DNA of 64,000 nt, taken from Hyphomicrobiales bacterium (lineage in GTDB: Bacteria; Pseudomonadota; Alphaproteobacteria; Rhizobiales; Beijerinckiaceae). Below, one piece after another: positions 38,251 through 47,225 of the stretch. The stretch's first letter is position 1; each line of letters begins with the position of its first letter. The notes beneath the pieces were generated by a model that had not been told where the DNA came from, ran no database searches, and saw only the letters and a program-made list of their open reading frames with translations. Made by a program: the position numbers and the translations under genes. The stretch is from NCBI GenBank assembly GCA_019075865.1, contig JAGXAN010000003.1, forward strand, positions 186,001 through 250,000, read 5' to 3'.

Positions 38251-38573
38251 TTCCTGCCCCCACAGATCTCCAAGGATGGCCGGCACCAGCACTTCGGCTT
38301 TTGCGGCGACGGTATGAGTTCGATTAACGAACAAAAACGCTATATACGAACAATTCATTGTAAGCAACAGCAATCCGCTTATTCTCCGGCCCGTTATCGT
38401 TCTGATGCTTGCGATCGGCCCTTCGGGTCCGGCGTGCCTATCCAGACTTCGGGTCGGGTGGTGGCGGTGTGCACTTATGCGCTTTGTGCACGCTGACACG
38501 AAGCTTTGAATGGGCTAGAAACGACAATGGTCGAACACTCAGGTTCGGGGGTTCGCAAGGGAGAATTGAGCCA
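38251..38573. promoter_or_regulatory. Divergent iclR/quiC-pca control region
   Basis: This 323-bp gap separates the regulator from the catabolic operon. It contains GTTCGATTAACGAAC at 38318-38332, an inverted repeat with GTTCG/CGAAC arms, and a further CGAAC at 38347-38351, two turns of the helix away. From memory, binding sites of PcaU/PcaR-type IclR regulators have a similar GTTCGAT-based palindrome plus an added repeat. It is thus the likely operator. No further gene is visible. Confidence 0.62.
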
Positions 38574-40463
38574 GTGCAAACTGCCATAGCCACGGTCTGC
38601 CTCAGCGGTACATTGCGCGAAAAGCTGGAGGCGATTGCCGCCGCGCGTTTTACGGGCGTTGAGATATTTGAAAATGATCTTCTGTCCTTCAACGGCTCTC
38701 CCAAGGAAGCCCGGAATATCATTGCTGATCTTGGCCTCAAGACCATAACCTTTCAACCGTTTCGTGATTTTGAAGGCATGCCGGAGCCGCAGCGCGCCCG
38801 GGTGTTTGCGCGGGCGGAACGCAAATTCGACGTGATGCAGGAGCTTGATTGCGACCTGCTGATGGTTTGCTCCAATGTGTCGCCCGAGGCGATCGGCGGC
38901 ATTGAGCGCGCGGTAGCCGATTTTCATGAACTGGGCGAGATGGCAGCCAAACGCGGTATGCGGGTGGCGTTTGAAGCACTCGCCTGGGGGCGTCACATCA
39001 ATGATTATCGCGATGCCTGGGAAGTGGTGCGGCGGGCCAACCATCCGGCTGTTGGGCTGGTGCTTGACAGTTTTCATACTCTGGCGCGCGGCACGGATCT
39101 GAAGGCGCTGCGCGCTGTGCCCAAAGACCGGATTTTTCTGGTGCAGATTGCCGACGCGCCCAAGCTGGAAATGGATTACCTTTCCTGGAGCCGGCATTAC
39201 CGCTGTTTTCCCGGCCAGGGGGAATTGCCGGTGCAGGATTTCATGGTGGCGCTGCAGGCGACCGGCTATGACGACCTGCTGTCGCTGGAAATATTCAACG
39301 ACCGTTTCCGGGCCGGTTCGGCGCGCAGTGTTGCACTCGATGGCCACCGCTCGCTGATTTACATGCTGGATGAATTGCGCGCCACCACGGGCGTGCCCGT
39401 GCCGGGGCAGGCGCTGCTGCCAGACCGCGCGAGATGCGCTGGCGTGGAATTTGTGGAATTTGCCATGGAGGAAGGCGAGGCGGGACGGTTCGAGAAAGTG
39501 CTGGCCGGGCTCGGCTTCCAATTGTCGGGCGTGCATCGCTCCAAGGCGGTGAAACGCTGGCGGCAAGGCTCGATCAATCTGCTGGTCAACCGCGAGAAGG
39601 AAGGCTTCGCCCATTCCTACAATATCACGCATGGTGCGGCCGTCTGCGCGATTGCCTTGCAGGTCGAGGATGCCAATGCCACGGTTGACCGCGCGATCAA
39701 GCTTCTCGATCAACCATTTCGTCAGGCGGTAGGGCCGGGCGAGCTTGATATTCCGGCGGTGCGCGGGGTGGGTGGCAGCCTGCTGTATTTTGTCGATCAG
39801 GCCAACGGCCTTAACCGCCTGTGGGATGTCGATTTTGTCACGCCCGAACCGCAAAAGCCGCAAAGTGGCAAGCTGACCGGTATCGATCACATTTCCCAGT
39901 CGATGGAATATGAGGAAATGCTGACCTGGTTGTTGTTCTATGCGTCGTTGCTCGATGTCAGCAAGACGCCGACGCTGGATGTGCTTGACCCGGGCGGGGT
40001 GGTGCAAAGCCAGGTCATCCAGAATGCGGATGGCTCGGTGCGCCTGGCCTTGAATGGTTCGCAAAGCCGCCAGACGCTGGCGTCGCGGTTTCTCAACGAA
40101 GTATTTGGCTCGGGGGTGCAGCATATCGCGCTGGCAACCGACGATATTTTCGCCACCATCGCGCAATTGCGGGAAAATGGCGTGGAAATGCTGCAAATCC
40201 CGGAGAATTATTATGATGATCTGGAAGCGCGCTTGGGCCTTTCGGACGCAGAAATGGCCCGGCTTCGCGACAATAACGTGCTGTATGACCGTGAAGGCAC
40301 CGGCGAGTTTTTCCAGATTTATACGGGCAATCTGCTCGAAGGTGGTTTCTTTTTCGAAATTGTGGAGCGGCGTGCCTATAGCGGATTTGGCGCGGTGAAT
40401 GCTCCGATCCGGCTGGCAGCGCAAACGCGCCTCGCCAGCCCGCCTGCAATTCCGCGACATTAG
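38574..40463 (+). CDS. quiC: 3-dehydroshikimate dehydratase, two-domain QuiC type
   Basis: A 630-residue fusion of a sugar-phosphate-isomerase/AP-endonuclease-like TIM barrel (about residues 1-275, starting [20 protein letters not shown]) with a C-terminal 4-hydroxyphenylpyruvate dioxygenase-like VOC region (about 290-620, with [14 protein letters not shown] and [18 protein letters not shown]). This architecture is that of bacterial QuiC dehydratases that convert 3-dehydroshikimate to protocatechuate, feeding quinate and shikimate into the pca pathway. The start is GTG at 38574 with GGGAGA upstream. It heads the pca operon, 11 bp before pcaH. Confidence 0.9.
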   Translation: MQTAIATVCLSGTLREKLEAIAAARFTGVEIFENDLLSFNGSPKEARNIIADLGLKTITFQPFRDFEGMPEPQRARVFARAERKFDVMQELDCDLLMVCSNVSPEAIGGIERAVADFHELGEMAAKRGMRVAFEALAWGRHINDYRDAWEVVRRANHPAVGLVLDSFHTLARGTDLKALRAVPKDRIFLVQIADAPKLEMDYLSWSRHYRCFPGQGELPVQDFMVALQATGYDDLLSLEIFNDRFRAGSARSVALDGHRSLIYMLDELRATTGVPVPGQALLPDRARCAGVEFVEFAMEEGEAGRFEKVLAGLGFQLSGVHRSKAVKRWRQGSINLLVNREKEGFAHSYNITHGAAVCAIALQVEDANATVDRAIKLLDQPFRQAVGPGELDIPAVRGVGGSLLYFVDQANGLNRLWDVDFVTPEPQKPQSGKLTGIDHISQSMEYEEMLTWLLFYASLLDVSKTPTLDVLDPGGVVQSQVIQNADGSVRLALNGSQSRQTLASRFLNEVFGSGVQHIALATDDIFATIAQLRENGVEMLQIPENYYDDLEARLGLSDAEMARLRDNNVLYDREGTGEFFQIYTGNLLEGGFFFEIVERRAYSGFGAVNAPIRLAAQTRLASPPAIPRH

Positions 40464-40474
40464 GAGGAAGTCCC

Positions 40475-41203
40475 ATGGCAATCACTGAGGGTCAATTATT
40501 TCAGCGTAACCGGTCGTTGCATCCGCCGGCCCATTCGCCCGCTTACAAGACCAGCGCCCTGCGCTCGCCGCAGATACCTTTATGGTCGTTGCAAAACACC
40601 ATTTCCGAAATCTCCGGCCCGACTTTCAAACCGGCAGAACTTGGCGCACTCGACCACGATCTTTATTCCAATTACGCCAAGTCGGGTGATCCGATCGGGG
40701 AGCGCACCATCGTGCACGGGCATGTCCGTGACGAGAACGGGCGCGGTGTTGCCAATACGCTGGTGGAAATCTGGCAGGCCAATGCCGGAGGGCGCTATCG
40801 CCATGTCAATGATCGCTATATGGCACCGATTGACCCGAATTTCGGGGGGTGCGGGCGCACCATGACCGATGAGAACGGCTATTATTTCTTCCGGACGGTG
40901 AAGCCGGGGGCCTACCCGTTTCGCAATCACATCAACAGCTGGCGTCCGGCGCATATTCATTTTTCGCTGTTTGGCACCAGCTTTGCCCAACGCCTGATTA
41001 CGCAAATGTATTTCGAGGGTGATCCACTGATCCCGATGGACACGATCGCCAATACCATTCCAGACAAGGCGGCAATTGAGCGTTTGGTGGCAAAGCTTGA
41101 CCTCAATGCCTCGATTCCATTGGATAGCCTCGCCTACCGCTTTGACATTGTCCTGCGCGGGCGGCGTTCCACCTTGTTCGAAAACAAGTTGCAGGGGAAC
41201 TGA
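40475..41203 (+). CDS. pcaH: Protocatechuate 3,4-dioxygenase, beta subunit
   Basis: Iron(III) intradiol ring-cleaving subunit, 242 residues. Ligands are visible at Tyr108 (GGRYRH), Tyr147 (KPGAYPF), His160 and His162 ([11 protein letters not shown]), the same spacing as known PcaH proteins. It works with PcaG to open protocatechuate to 3-carboxy-cis,cis-muconate. The ATG at 40475 has AGGAGG upstream. It is separated by two bases from pcaG. Confidence 0.97.
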   Translation: MAITEGQLFQRNRSLHPPAHSPAYKTSALRSPQIPLWSLQNTISEISGPTFKPAELGALDHDLYSNYAKSGDPIGERTIVHGHVRDENGRGVANTLVEIWQANAGGRYRHVNDRYMAPIDPNFGGCGRTMTDENGYYFFRTVKPGAYPFRNHINSWRPAHIHFSLFGTSFAQRLITQMYFEGDPLIPMDTIANTIPDKAAIERLVAKLDLNASIPLDSLAYRFDIVLRGRRSTLFENKLQGN

Positions 41204-41205
41204 CC

Positions 41206-41826
41206 ATGACGCAGACATTGCCTTACCTGAGCGAAACTTCCTCGCAGACCGCTGGCCCTTACGTGCATATAGGCCTCGTGCCTTCGCAGGCGGGATTTGA
41301 TATTTTCGCCAATAATTTCACCAATAACCTGTTGGTGCCGGGTGTCGCTGGTGAAGTCATCACCATCGAGGGGCGCATATTCGACGGCTCGGATACGCCC
41401 ATCCGCGACATGCTGGTCGAAATCTGGCAGGCCAATTCATTTGGCCGCTACAATAGCCCGGAAGACCAGCACAAGAGCCTGAAGCTTGAGCCTGATTTTC
41501 GCGGTTGGGGGCGCACCGGCACCGATTTTGAGACGGGTCTGTTCACCTTCCAGACTGTCAAGCCGGGCAGGGTCGGCGATCAGAAGCAGGCCCCGCATGT
41601 CAGCTTCTGGATGGCGGCGCGTGGCATCAGCATGGGGTTGGCGACGCGCATGTATTTTGGCGATGAAGCGGCTGCCAATGCGGCGGATCCGGTGCTCAAT
41701 GTTATTGAGCAGGCCCAGCGCCGACAGACCCTGATTGCTGAGCGTTCCATGCGCGATGGCAAGCCGGTCTATACGTTCAACCTGTATCTGCAGGGGCCTA
41801 AAGAGACAGTATTCTTCGACGTTTGA
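41206..41826 (+). CDS. pcaG: Protocatechuate 3,4-dioxygenase, alpha subunit
   Basis: Structural alpha subunit of the dioxygenase, 206 residues. It begins MTQTLPYLSETSSQTAGPYV, the hallmark of PcaG, and keeps the conserved EIWQANSFGRY and PHVSFWMAARGISMGLATRM. Iron-ligand residues of the beta subunit are absent, as expected. It follows pcaH by two bases, and the next gene (BKACE) begins 22 bp later. Confidence 0.96.
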   Translation: MTQTLPYLSETSSQTAGPYVHIGLVPSQAGFDIFANNFTNNLLVPGVAGEVITIEGRIFDGSDTPIRDMLVEIWQANSFGRYNSPEDQHKSLKLEPDFRGWGRTGTDFETGLFTFQTVKPGRVGDQKQAPHVSFWMAARGISMGLATRMYFGDEAAANAADPVLNVIEQAQRRQTLIAERSMRDGKPVYTFNLYLQGPKETVFFDV

Positions 41827-41848
41827 ACCAGGATCAAGGGGAAATCAT

Positions 41849-42676
41849 ATGCGGCCTGTGGTAATTACGGTAGCCATCACCGGGTCGGTGCCTCGCAAGA
41901 GCGACAATCCGGCGGTGCCAATTCTACCTTCCGAGCAGATTGAATCGACCCAGGCCGCATATGAAGCGGGGGCAAGTCTTGTGCATATTCACGTGCGCAA
42001 TGAAGATGGCACCAATTCGTCTGATCCGGCTAAATTTGCGGAAGTTCAGGCGGGTATCGAGAAATTCTGTCCCGGCATGATCGTGCAGTTCTCGACCGGG
42101 GGACGCGGACGTGACCAGAGCGCGCGGGGCAATGCGCTCTATCTGCGCCCGGATATGGCGTCGCTGTCGACCGGTTCGGTGAATTTTCCGACGATCGTTT
42201 ATGAAAATCACCCGGATCTGGTGAATGACCTTGCCGGCAAGATGAAGCAATATGAAATTCGCCCGGAAATCGAAATCTTCGATTTGTCGCATGTGCATGG
42301 CGCGCGGCGGCTGATCGACGCGGGTTTAACCGATGAGCGCCTGCATGTGCAATTCGTGTTGGGCGTGAAGAATGCCATGCCGGCGCAGGAAATTTTGCTG
42401 GATATTCTGCTGAAGGAGACCCGCCGCGTGTTGCCGCAGGCGACATGGACGGCTGCGGGGATCGGTGCCAATCAGGCGCGGGTCATGGAATGGGCTTTGG
42501 CGCGCGATGTGAGTTTCGTGCGCACCGGGCTTGAGGACAATATCCGCGCCACCAAGGAGCGGCTCGCCAGTTCCAATGCCGAACTGGTGGAGATGGCGGC
42601 GGGGCTTTGCGCCAAATATGATGCGCGTCCGGCGACCCCGGCCGAGGCGCGTCTCATGCTGGGTCTGCGCCCTTGA
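41849..42676 (+). CDS. Beta-keto acid cleavage enzyme (BKACE/DUF849), putative 3-oxoadipate type
   Basis: A 275-residue TIM-barrel protein of the 3-keto-5-aminohexanoate cleavage (Kce)/BKACE family. These zinc enzymes condense a beta-keto acid with acetyl-CoA and release acetoacetate and a new CoA ester. Zinc ligands His46 and His48 (VHIHVRNEDG) and Glu229 are seen, with Ser82, Arg225 and Asp230 (VRTGLED) matching family active-site positions. The ATG at 41849 has GGGGAA upstream. Its place within the pca operon suggests it turns 3-oxoadipate into succinyl-CoA plus acetoacetate, replacing PcaIJ and PcaF. That is inferred from context. Confidence 0.9.
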   Translation: MRPVVITVAITGSVPRKSDNPAVPILPSEQIESTQAAYEAGASLVHIHVRNEDGTNSSDPAKFAEVQAGIEKFCPGMIVQFSTGGRGRDQSARGNALYLRPDMASLSTGSVNFPTIVYENHPDLVNDLAGKMKQYEIRPEIEIFDLSHVHGARRLIDAGLTDERLHVQFVLGVKNAMPAQEILLDILLKETRRVLPQATWTAAGIGANQARVMEWALARDVSFVRTGLEDNIRATKERLASSNAELVEMAAGLCAKYDARPATPAEARLMLGLRP

Positions 42677-44016
42677 CCTTTTCCGCACTCGATTCGGCGC
42701 TTGTTGGGCCATTATTTGCAACCGACGCGATGCGGGCGGTGTTTTCGGACACGACGCGACTTGGTTGCATGATTGAGGCAGAGGCGGCGCTGGCGCGGGC
42801 GGAAGCCGAAAATGGGCTGGTGCCGGCCAATCTTGCGCCAGCTATCAGCGCGATTGGGGCGGAGGCACTCGATTTTACGTCCATTGGCGCGCGGACAATT
42901 CTGGCGGGCGTGCCCAGCATTCCGTTTGTCTCGGATATGCAAAAGTTATTGCCTGAGGGACTGGAGCCCTTTTTCCACAAGGGTTCAACGTCGCAGGATA
43001 TTGTCGACACGGCGCTGGTTCTGCAAATTCGGGCAGGTTTGGAACTGGTGCGTGCGGATATCAATGCGCTGCTGCCGGATCTGGCCGCCATGGCGCGCCG
43101 CTACCGGCACAGCCCCTGCGTCGGGCGCAGTTACGGCCAACATGCCGCGCCCATCAGCTTTGGTTATAAGGTGGCGGTCTGGGCCAGTGGTGTGGGTGAG
43201 GTTGCGGCCAATTTTGCGGGCGTGCGCAAGCGGGTGCTGACCGTATCCCTCGCCGGGCCAGTGGGCACGCTGGCGGGGCTGGGGGTGGCCGGCCCCAAGG
43301 TGCTGGATGATTTCGCCCGTGCGCTGGATTTGGGTGCGGATGCCATTGGCTGGCATACGCGGCGGGCGCGCCTCGCGGAACTGGCGCATTGGTTGGCGCT
43401 TTTGCTCAGTGTGCTGGCAAAAATGGCAGGCGATATTGCGCATCTGGCGTCAACCGAGGTCGCCGAGGTCGCTGAACCTTATCAAAAGGGTAGGGGCGGG
43501 TCTTCGGCCATGCCCCACAAGCGCAATCCCATTGGGGCGATGCTGATTCTGGCGGCGCAATCGGTGGCCAAGGGCCATGTGATGACCATGCTGGATGCGA
43601 TGATTGCGGCGCATGAGCGTCCGTTGGGGCCTTGGCAAGCGGAATGGCATGCCCTGCCGCAATTATTCGGGCTGGTTTCGGGGGCGCTGCGCGAGGCTTG
43701 CGCGCTGGCGCGCGGGCTGGAAGTGGATGAGGCGCGGATGCGCACCAACATTGACGCCACCCATGGCATGCTGTTTGCGGATGCGGTGGCGGGGAAACTG
43801 ACGCCGGTGCTGGGACGCGGCAGGGCGCATGAACTGGTGGAACATGCCGCCAATGAAGTGAGGGCCACGGGAAAGCCCTTGCGTGAGATTATCGCTCGCC
43901 TGACGGCGACGCAGGCCATTGAAGGTCTGGATGGTGCCTTTGATCTGGCACCTGCCGTGCGTGCGGCCGCCCTTTGGACGGATCGGGCGCTGGAAGATCT
44001 AAAAACTTCAATTTGA
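42673..44016 (+). CDS. pcaB: 3-carboxy-cis,cis-muconate cycloisomerase
   Basis: Member of the fumarase/aspartase superfamily, 447 residues, forming gamma-carboxymuconolactone. The superfamily signature is GGSSAMPHKRNPIGAML; the first conserved region is STSQDIVDTALVLQ. The TTG start at 42673 overlaps the BKACE stop (TTGA), so translation is coupled. Length and C-terminal HELVEHAANEVRATGKPL fit PcaB rather than argininosuccinate or adenylosuccinate lyase. It sits between BKACE and pcaL. Confidence 0.95.
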   Translation: MTFSALDSALVGPLFATDAMRAVFSDTTRLGCMIEAEAALARAEAENGLVPANLAPAISAIGAEALDFTSIGARTILAGVPSIPFVSDMQKLLPEGLEPFFHKGSTSQDIVDTALVLQIRAGLELVRADINALLPDLAAMARRYRHSPCVGRSYGQHAAPISFGYKVAVWASGVGEVAANFAGVRKRVLTVSLAGPVGTLAGLGVAGPKVLDDFARALDLGADAIGWHTRRARLAELAHWLALLLSVLAKMAGDIAHLASTEVAEVAEPYQKGRGGSSAMPHKRNPIGAMLILAAQSVAKGHVMTMLDAMIAAHERPLGPWQAEWHALPQLFGLVSGALREACALARGLEVDEARMRTNIDATHGMLFADAVAGKLTPVLGRGRAHELVEHAANEVRATGKPLREIIARLTATQAIEGLDGAFDLAPAVRAAALWTDRALEDLKTSI

Positions 44017-44025
44017 GGAGACCTC

Positions 44026-45210
44026 ATGCCGATTTGCACCGCTAACAAGATCCAGATTCACTACGAGCTTTCTGGCCCCACCCACGCGCCGGTGCTGATG
44101 CTGTCCAACTCGTTGGGCACGACCATGGCGATGTGGGACGCGCTTGTGCCGCATTTGCGTGGGCGTTTCCGGGTGCTGCGCTACGATATGCGCGGCCATG
44201 GCCAGACCGAGGTCGTGGATAAGCCTTGCACATTGGATGATCTGGCAGCCGATGCGCTGGGATTGCTTGACGCGCTGGGCCTGCGAAAAGTGCATTTTGC
44301 CGGATTATCGCTCGGTGGCATGGTTGGGCAAACGCTGGCGGCGCGCGCACCGGAGCGGATTGCCAGCCTTACCCTGATGGCGACCGCCGCGCAAATGCCG
44401 ACCCGTGAAAGCTGGGCCGAGCGCGCCGCTCTGGTGCGAAAATCGGGCACGGCGGCGATTCTCGATGCGACAATGGGGCGTTGGTTCACTGCGCCGTTTG
44501 TTGCCGCGCAATCGCCTGAACTGCAAAAGGTTCGTGATGGTTTTGTCGCGATCGACCGCGTCGGTTATGCTGTGTGCTGCGGGGCGATCGGGGTGATGGA
44601 CCTGCATCCGCTGCTGGCAAAAATCACTGCGCCGGTGCTGGTGGTGGCCGGGCGGGTTGATCCGGCGACCCCGGTGCATGTGGCGCAGGATATCTGCGAC
44701 CATATTCCCCAGGCCGAATTGTTGGTGCTGCCGCAAGCGTCGCATCTGCTGGCGGTGGAACAGCCTGCGGCGGTGGCATCGCACCTTCTGGCCTTTCTGG
44801 ATCGCCACCACGGCACCATTGCCCAGGCGGCGACCGGCGCGGTGGATTTTGAAACCGGAGTTCGCAACCGCAAGGCGGTGCTGGGGGAGGCGCATGTTGA
44901 GCGCTCGCTGGCCAAGGCGGGCGCGTTTGCCATGCCGTTTCAGCAATTCATCAGCCGGATGGCGTGGGGTGAAATTTGGGGCGATACGCGGCTGCCATGG
45001 AAGACCCGCTCGATCATCGTGCTGAGCATGATGGTCGCCTTGCACCGCGAGGAAGAATTCAAGCTGCATCTCAAGCCGGCTTTGGCCAATGGTTTGCAAA
45101 TCGATGAATTGCAGGCGCTGCTGCTGCAAACCTCAATTTATGGCGGCGTGCCGGCGGCCAATGCGGCGTTTCGCTGGGTGCGCGAAGTTTTGGGCGATGA
45201 ACTGGCCTGA
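44026..45210 (+). CDS. pcaL: Fused 3-oxoadipate enol-lactonase and 4-carboxymuconolactone decarboxylase (PcaDC/PcaL)
   Basis: A 394-residue fusion. The N-terminal alpha/beta-hydrolase (about 1-262) has the nucleophile elbow GLSLGGM (Ser95) and the catalytic His in PQASHLLAVEQP. The C-terminal part (about 268-394) is a carboxymuconolactone decarboxylase with RMAWGEIWGDTRLPWKTRS. Together they convert gamma-carboxymuconolactone to 3-oxoadipate. It is the last gene of the pca operon, followed by a terminator. Confidence 0.95.
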   Translation: MPICTANKIQIHYELSGPTHAPVLMLSNSLGTTMAMWDALVPHLRGRFRVLRYDMRGHGQTEVVDKPCTLDDLAADALGLLDALGLRKVHFAGLSLGGMVGQTLAARAPERIASLTLMATAAQMPTRESWAERAALVRKSGTAAILDATMGRWFTAPFVAAQSPELQKVRDGFVAIDRVGYAVCCGAIGVMDLHPLLAKITAPVLVVAGRVDPATPVHVAQDICDHIPQAELLVLPQASHLLAVEQPAAVASHLLAFLDRHHGTIAQAATGAVDFETGVRNRKAVLGEAHVERSLAKAGAFAMPFQQFISRMAWGEIWGDTRLPWKTRSIIVLSMMVALHREEEFKLHLKPALANGLQIDELQALLLQTSIYGGVPAANAAFRWVREVLGDELA

Positions 45211-45253
45211 CGTGCGATTTTTGCGCTGCGTCTCCAGCCAACTGGCACGCAAA

Positions 45254-45280
45254 AAAATGCCCGCATGACGCGGGCATTTT
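45254..45280 (+). terminator. Rho-independent terminator after pcaL
   Basis: An 11-bp perfect stem (AAAATGCCCGC / GCGGGCATTTT) with a five-base loop, flanked by A and T runs on both sides. It can work in both directions, ending the pca operon and the convergent GIY-YIG/helicase transcription. Confidence 0.9.
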
Positions 45281-45308
45281 CGTCATTTTTTTGAATTCTG
45301 TACCCTCT

Positions 45309-45812
45309 TCAATGGGTATCAAAATCATTATATTTCGTCGCAAGCACGATAGACACATAGATTTCTAGCAAGCACTGAAACGTGGGATCGGTAGCTTCGA
45401 CCCAGCGATATTCCATCGCGCGGATACGTTCTTTAGCATCTTTAAAGGCCTGCTTGAATGTTGGATCAATATCAAGGCTCTGACGGCTACCCGGCCCCTT
45501 TTTGTACGTTGCCTTACTGAAGCCTGTCGTTTGACGAGCCAGTTTGAAAGCAAAAGCCGCTTTGCCCCCAGAAGATTGGGTGCCCCAATGATTTTTATAG
45601 CGTTCGAACAGTCTGTTAGAACGCCCCACGTACATATGGGTCCCTTTCTCGGTGAAAAGGTAGACGCCGCGCTTTGGCGTCGATTTCTCGACGCCAAAAT
45701 CCGGCTTAGCGCCGCCAGTGACCGGTGCTCTTGATACCAGTGTGTTGCAGGCGAGAGGCAGGCCCTCTGTGAATGCAGCAAATTTCTCATGATTTTCGAC
45801 AGAAAATAGCAT
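45309..45812 (-). CDS. GIY-YIG nuclease-like protein
   Basis: A 167-residue protein with a GIY-YIG-type core: RGVYLFTEKGTHMYVGRSNR (Gly49-Val-Tyr51 ... Tyr61-Val-Gly63), followed by FERYKNHWG and a C-terminal glutamate in LLEIYVSIVLATKYN that could be the metal ligand. Members are standalone endonucleases or domains of repair and mobile proteins. It is not UvrC or an intron enzyme. No restriction or mobile partner is nearby. Base composition is somewhat lower in GC than the neighbours. It ends near the bidirectional terminator. Confidence 0.72.
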   Translation of the reverse strand: MLFSVENHEKFAAFTEGLPLACNTLVSRAPVTGGAKPDFGVEKSTPKRGVYLFTEKGTHMYVGRSNRLFERYKNHWGTQSSGGKAAFAFKLARQTTGFSKATYKKGPGSRQSLDIDPTFKQAFKDAKERIRAMEYRWVEATDPTFQCLLEIYVSIVLATKYNDFDTH

Positions 45813-45827
45813 GTGAAAATGTCTTGA

Positions 45828-47225
45828 TTACCGGCCGAAGCGGCTGCGCTCGCGGTTTTCGCCGGTGCGGGCAGCTGCGGGTTTGGCGGCTTGCCCGGCG
45901 GGGCGACCTGCGCCATTGCCATTGAAGCGGTTGGGCCGCTGGCCGTCTTTGCGTGGGCCCTCATGGCGGGGACCTTCATGGCGCGGCCCGTCGTGCCTTG
46001 CGCCTTCATGCCTTGCGCCTTCGCTTCTGGCAGGGCGGCCAGTTGGAGTGGTGGCAGCGGCGGCGACCGGCTCATCACGCAGCACGCCAGCTTGCGCACC
46101 CAGCGGGTTATCCCCCACGGGGACACGTTGGCGGGTCAAGCGCTCGATATCGCGCAGATAGGCGCGCTCTTCGCGATCACAGAACGAAATCGCAATGCCG
46201 TCAGCTCCGGCGCGCGCGGTGCGCCCGATGCGGTGGACATAGCTTTCCGGCACGTTGGGCAGATCAAAATTGATGACATGGCTGACGCCATCCACATCAA
46301 TGCCGCGCGCGGCAATATCGGTTGCCACCAGCAGACGTGATTGACCGTTGCGGAAAGCGGCCAAAGCCCGCTCGCGCTGGTTTTGCGATTTATTGCCATG
46401 AATGGCGTCGGCGGCAATGCCCTTGAGGGCGAGTTGCTTGACGATGCGATCGGCACCATGCTTGGTGCGTGAAAACACCAGTGCGCGCCGGATCGCGGCA
46501 TCTTCCAGCAATTTGTGGAGAATGGCCTGCTTGTCGCGGGTTTCGCAGAAAATCACCTTCTGGGTGATGCGATCCACCGTCGAAGCCACCGGCGTTACCG
46601 CGACTTTCACCGGTTGGGTGAGCAAGCGATCTGCCAATTCCGCCATTTCCTTGGGCATGGTTGCCGAAAAGAACAGGCTCTGGCGCTGCTTTGGCAACAT
46701 GGCCACGATTTTGCGGATGTCGTGAATAAAGCCCATGTCGAGCATCTGGTCAGCTTCGTCGAGAACGAAAATTTCGAGCTCTCCCAGTGACAAAGCACGC
46801 TGGTTGATGAGGTCCAGAAGGCGTCCGGGGGTGGCAACCACAATGTCGAGGCCATTGTCGCAATAGCGAACCTGGCGGCCAATTGGCACGCCGCCAAAGA
46901 TGACGGCGGAATTCAGCTTCAGAAAACGGCCATAGGTGCGAAAGCTGGCTTCGATCTGGCTGGCGAGCTCGCGGGTGGGGGAAAGGATCAATGCCCGGCA
47001 GGTGCGGGGCAAGGCGCGCTTGCTGGCGCGGGTCAGACGGTCAAGAATGGGCAAAGCGAAGGCTGCCGTCTTGCCAGTGCCGGTCTGGGCGACGCCCAAA
47101 AGGTCTTTACCCTGCATCACATGCGGAATCGCCTGCGACTGAATGGGGGTGGGGACGGCATAGCCTTCGGCAACCAACGCTTTCAGAAGCGGCGGCAGGA
47201 GGCCCATATCGGTAAAATTTTGCAA
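45828..47225 (-). CDS. DEAD-box ATP-dependent RNA helicase (RhlE-like)
   Basis: A 465-residue RNA helicase. It has the Q motif GYAVPTPIQSQAIP, Walker A AQTGTGKT, DEAD box VLDEADQMLDMGF, motif III FSATMP and motif VI HRIGRTARAG. The C-terminal tail (about residues 385-465) is basic, low-complexity and repetitive, with imperfect five-residue repeats around RHEGP. That tail probably binds RNA, as in RhlE/DeaD proteins of cold or growth response. The start is TTG at 47225, with only a weak ribosome-binding site. Confidence 0.93.
   Translation of the reverse strand: MQNFTDMGLLPPLLKALVAEGYAVPTPIQSQAIPHVMQGKDLLGVAQTGTGKTAAFALPILDRLTRASKRALPRTCRALILSPTRELASQIEASFRTYGRFLKLNSAVIFGGVPIGRQVRYCDNGLDIVVATPGRLLDLINQRALSLGELEIFVLDEADQMLDMGFIHDIRKIVAMLPKQRQSLFFSATMPKEMAELADRLLTQPVKVAVTPVASTVDRITQKVIFCETRDKQAILHKLLEDAAIRRALVFSRTKHGADRIVKQLALKGIAADAIHGNKSQNQRERALAAFRNGQSRLLVATDIAARGIDVDGVSHVINFDLPNVPESYVHRIGRTARAGADGIAISFCDREERAYLRDIERLTRQRVPVGDNPLGAQAGVLRDEPVAAAATTPTGRPARSEGARHEGARHDGPRHEGPRHEGPRKDGQRPNRFNGNGAGRPAGQAAKPAAARTGENRERSRFGR

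Noticed and set aside
38475-40481. Long minus-strand open frame (668 codons) opposite quiC
   Set aside because: quiC has clear two-domain homology and a proper operon position; the antisense product is low in recognisable content and rich in His/Arg/Gln as expected of a shadow.
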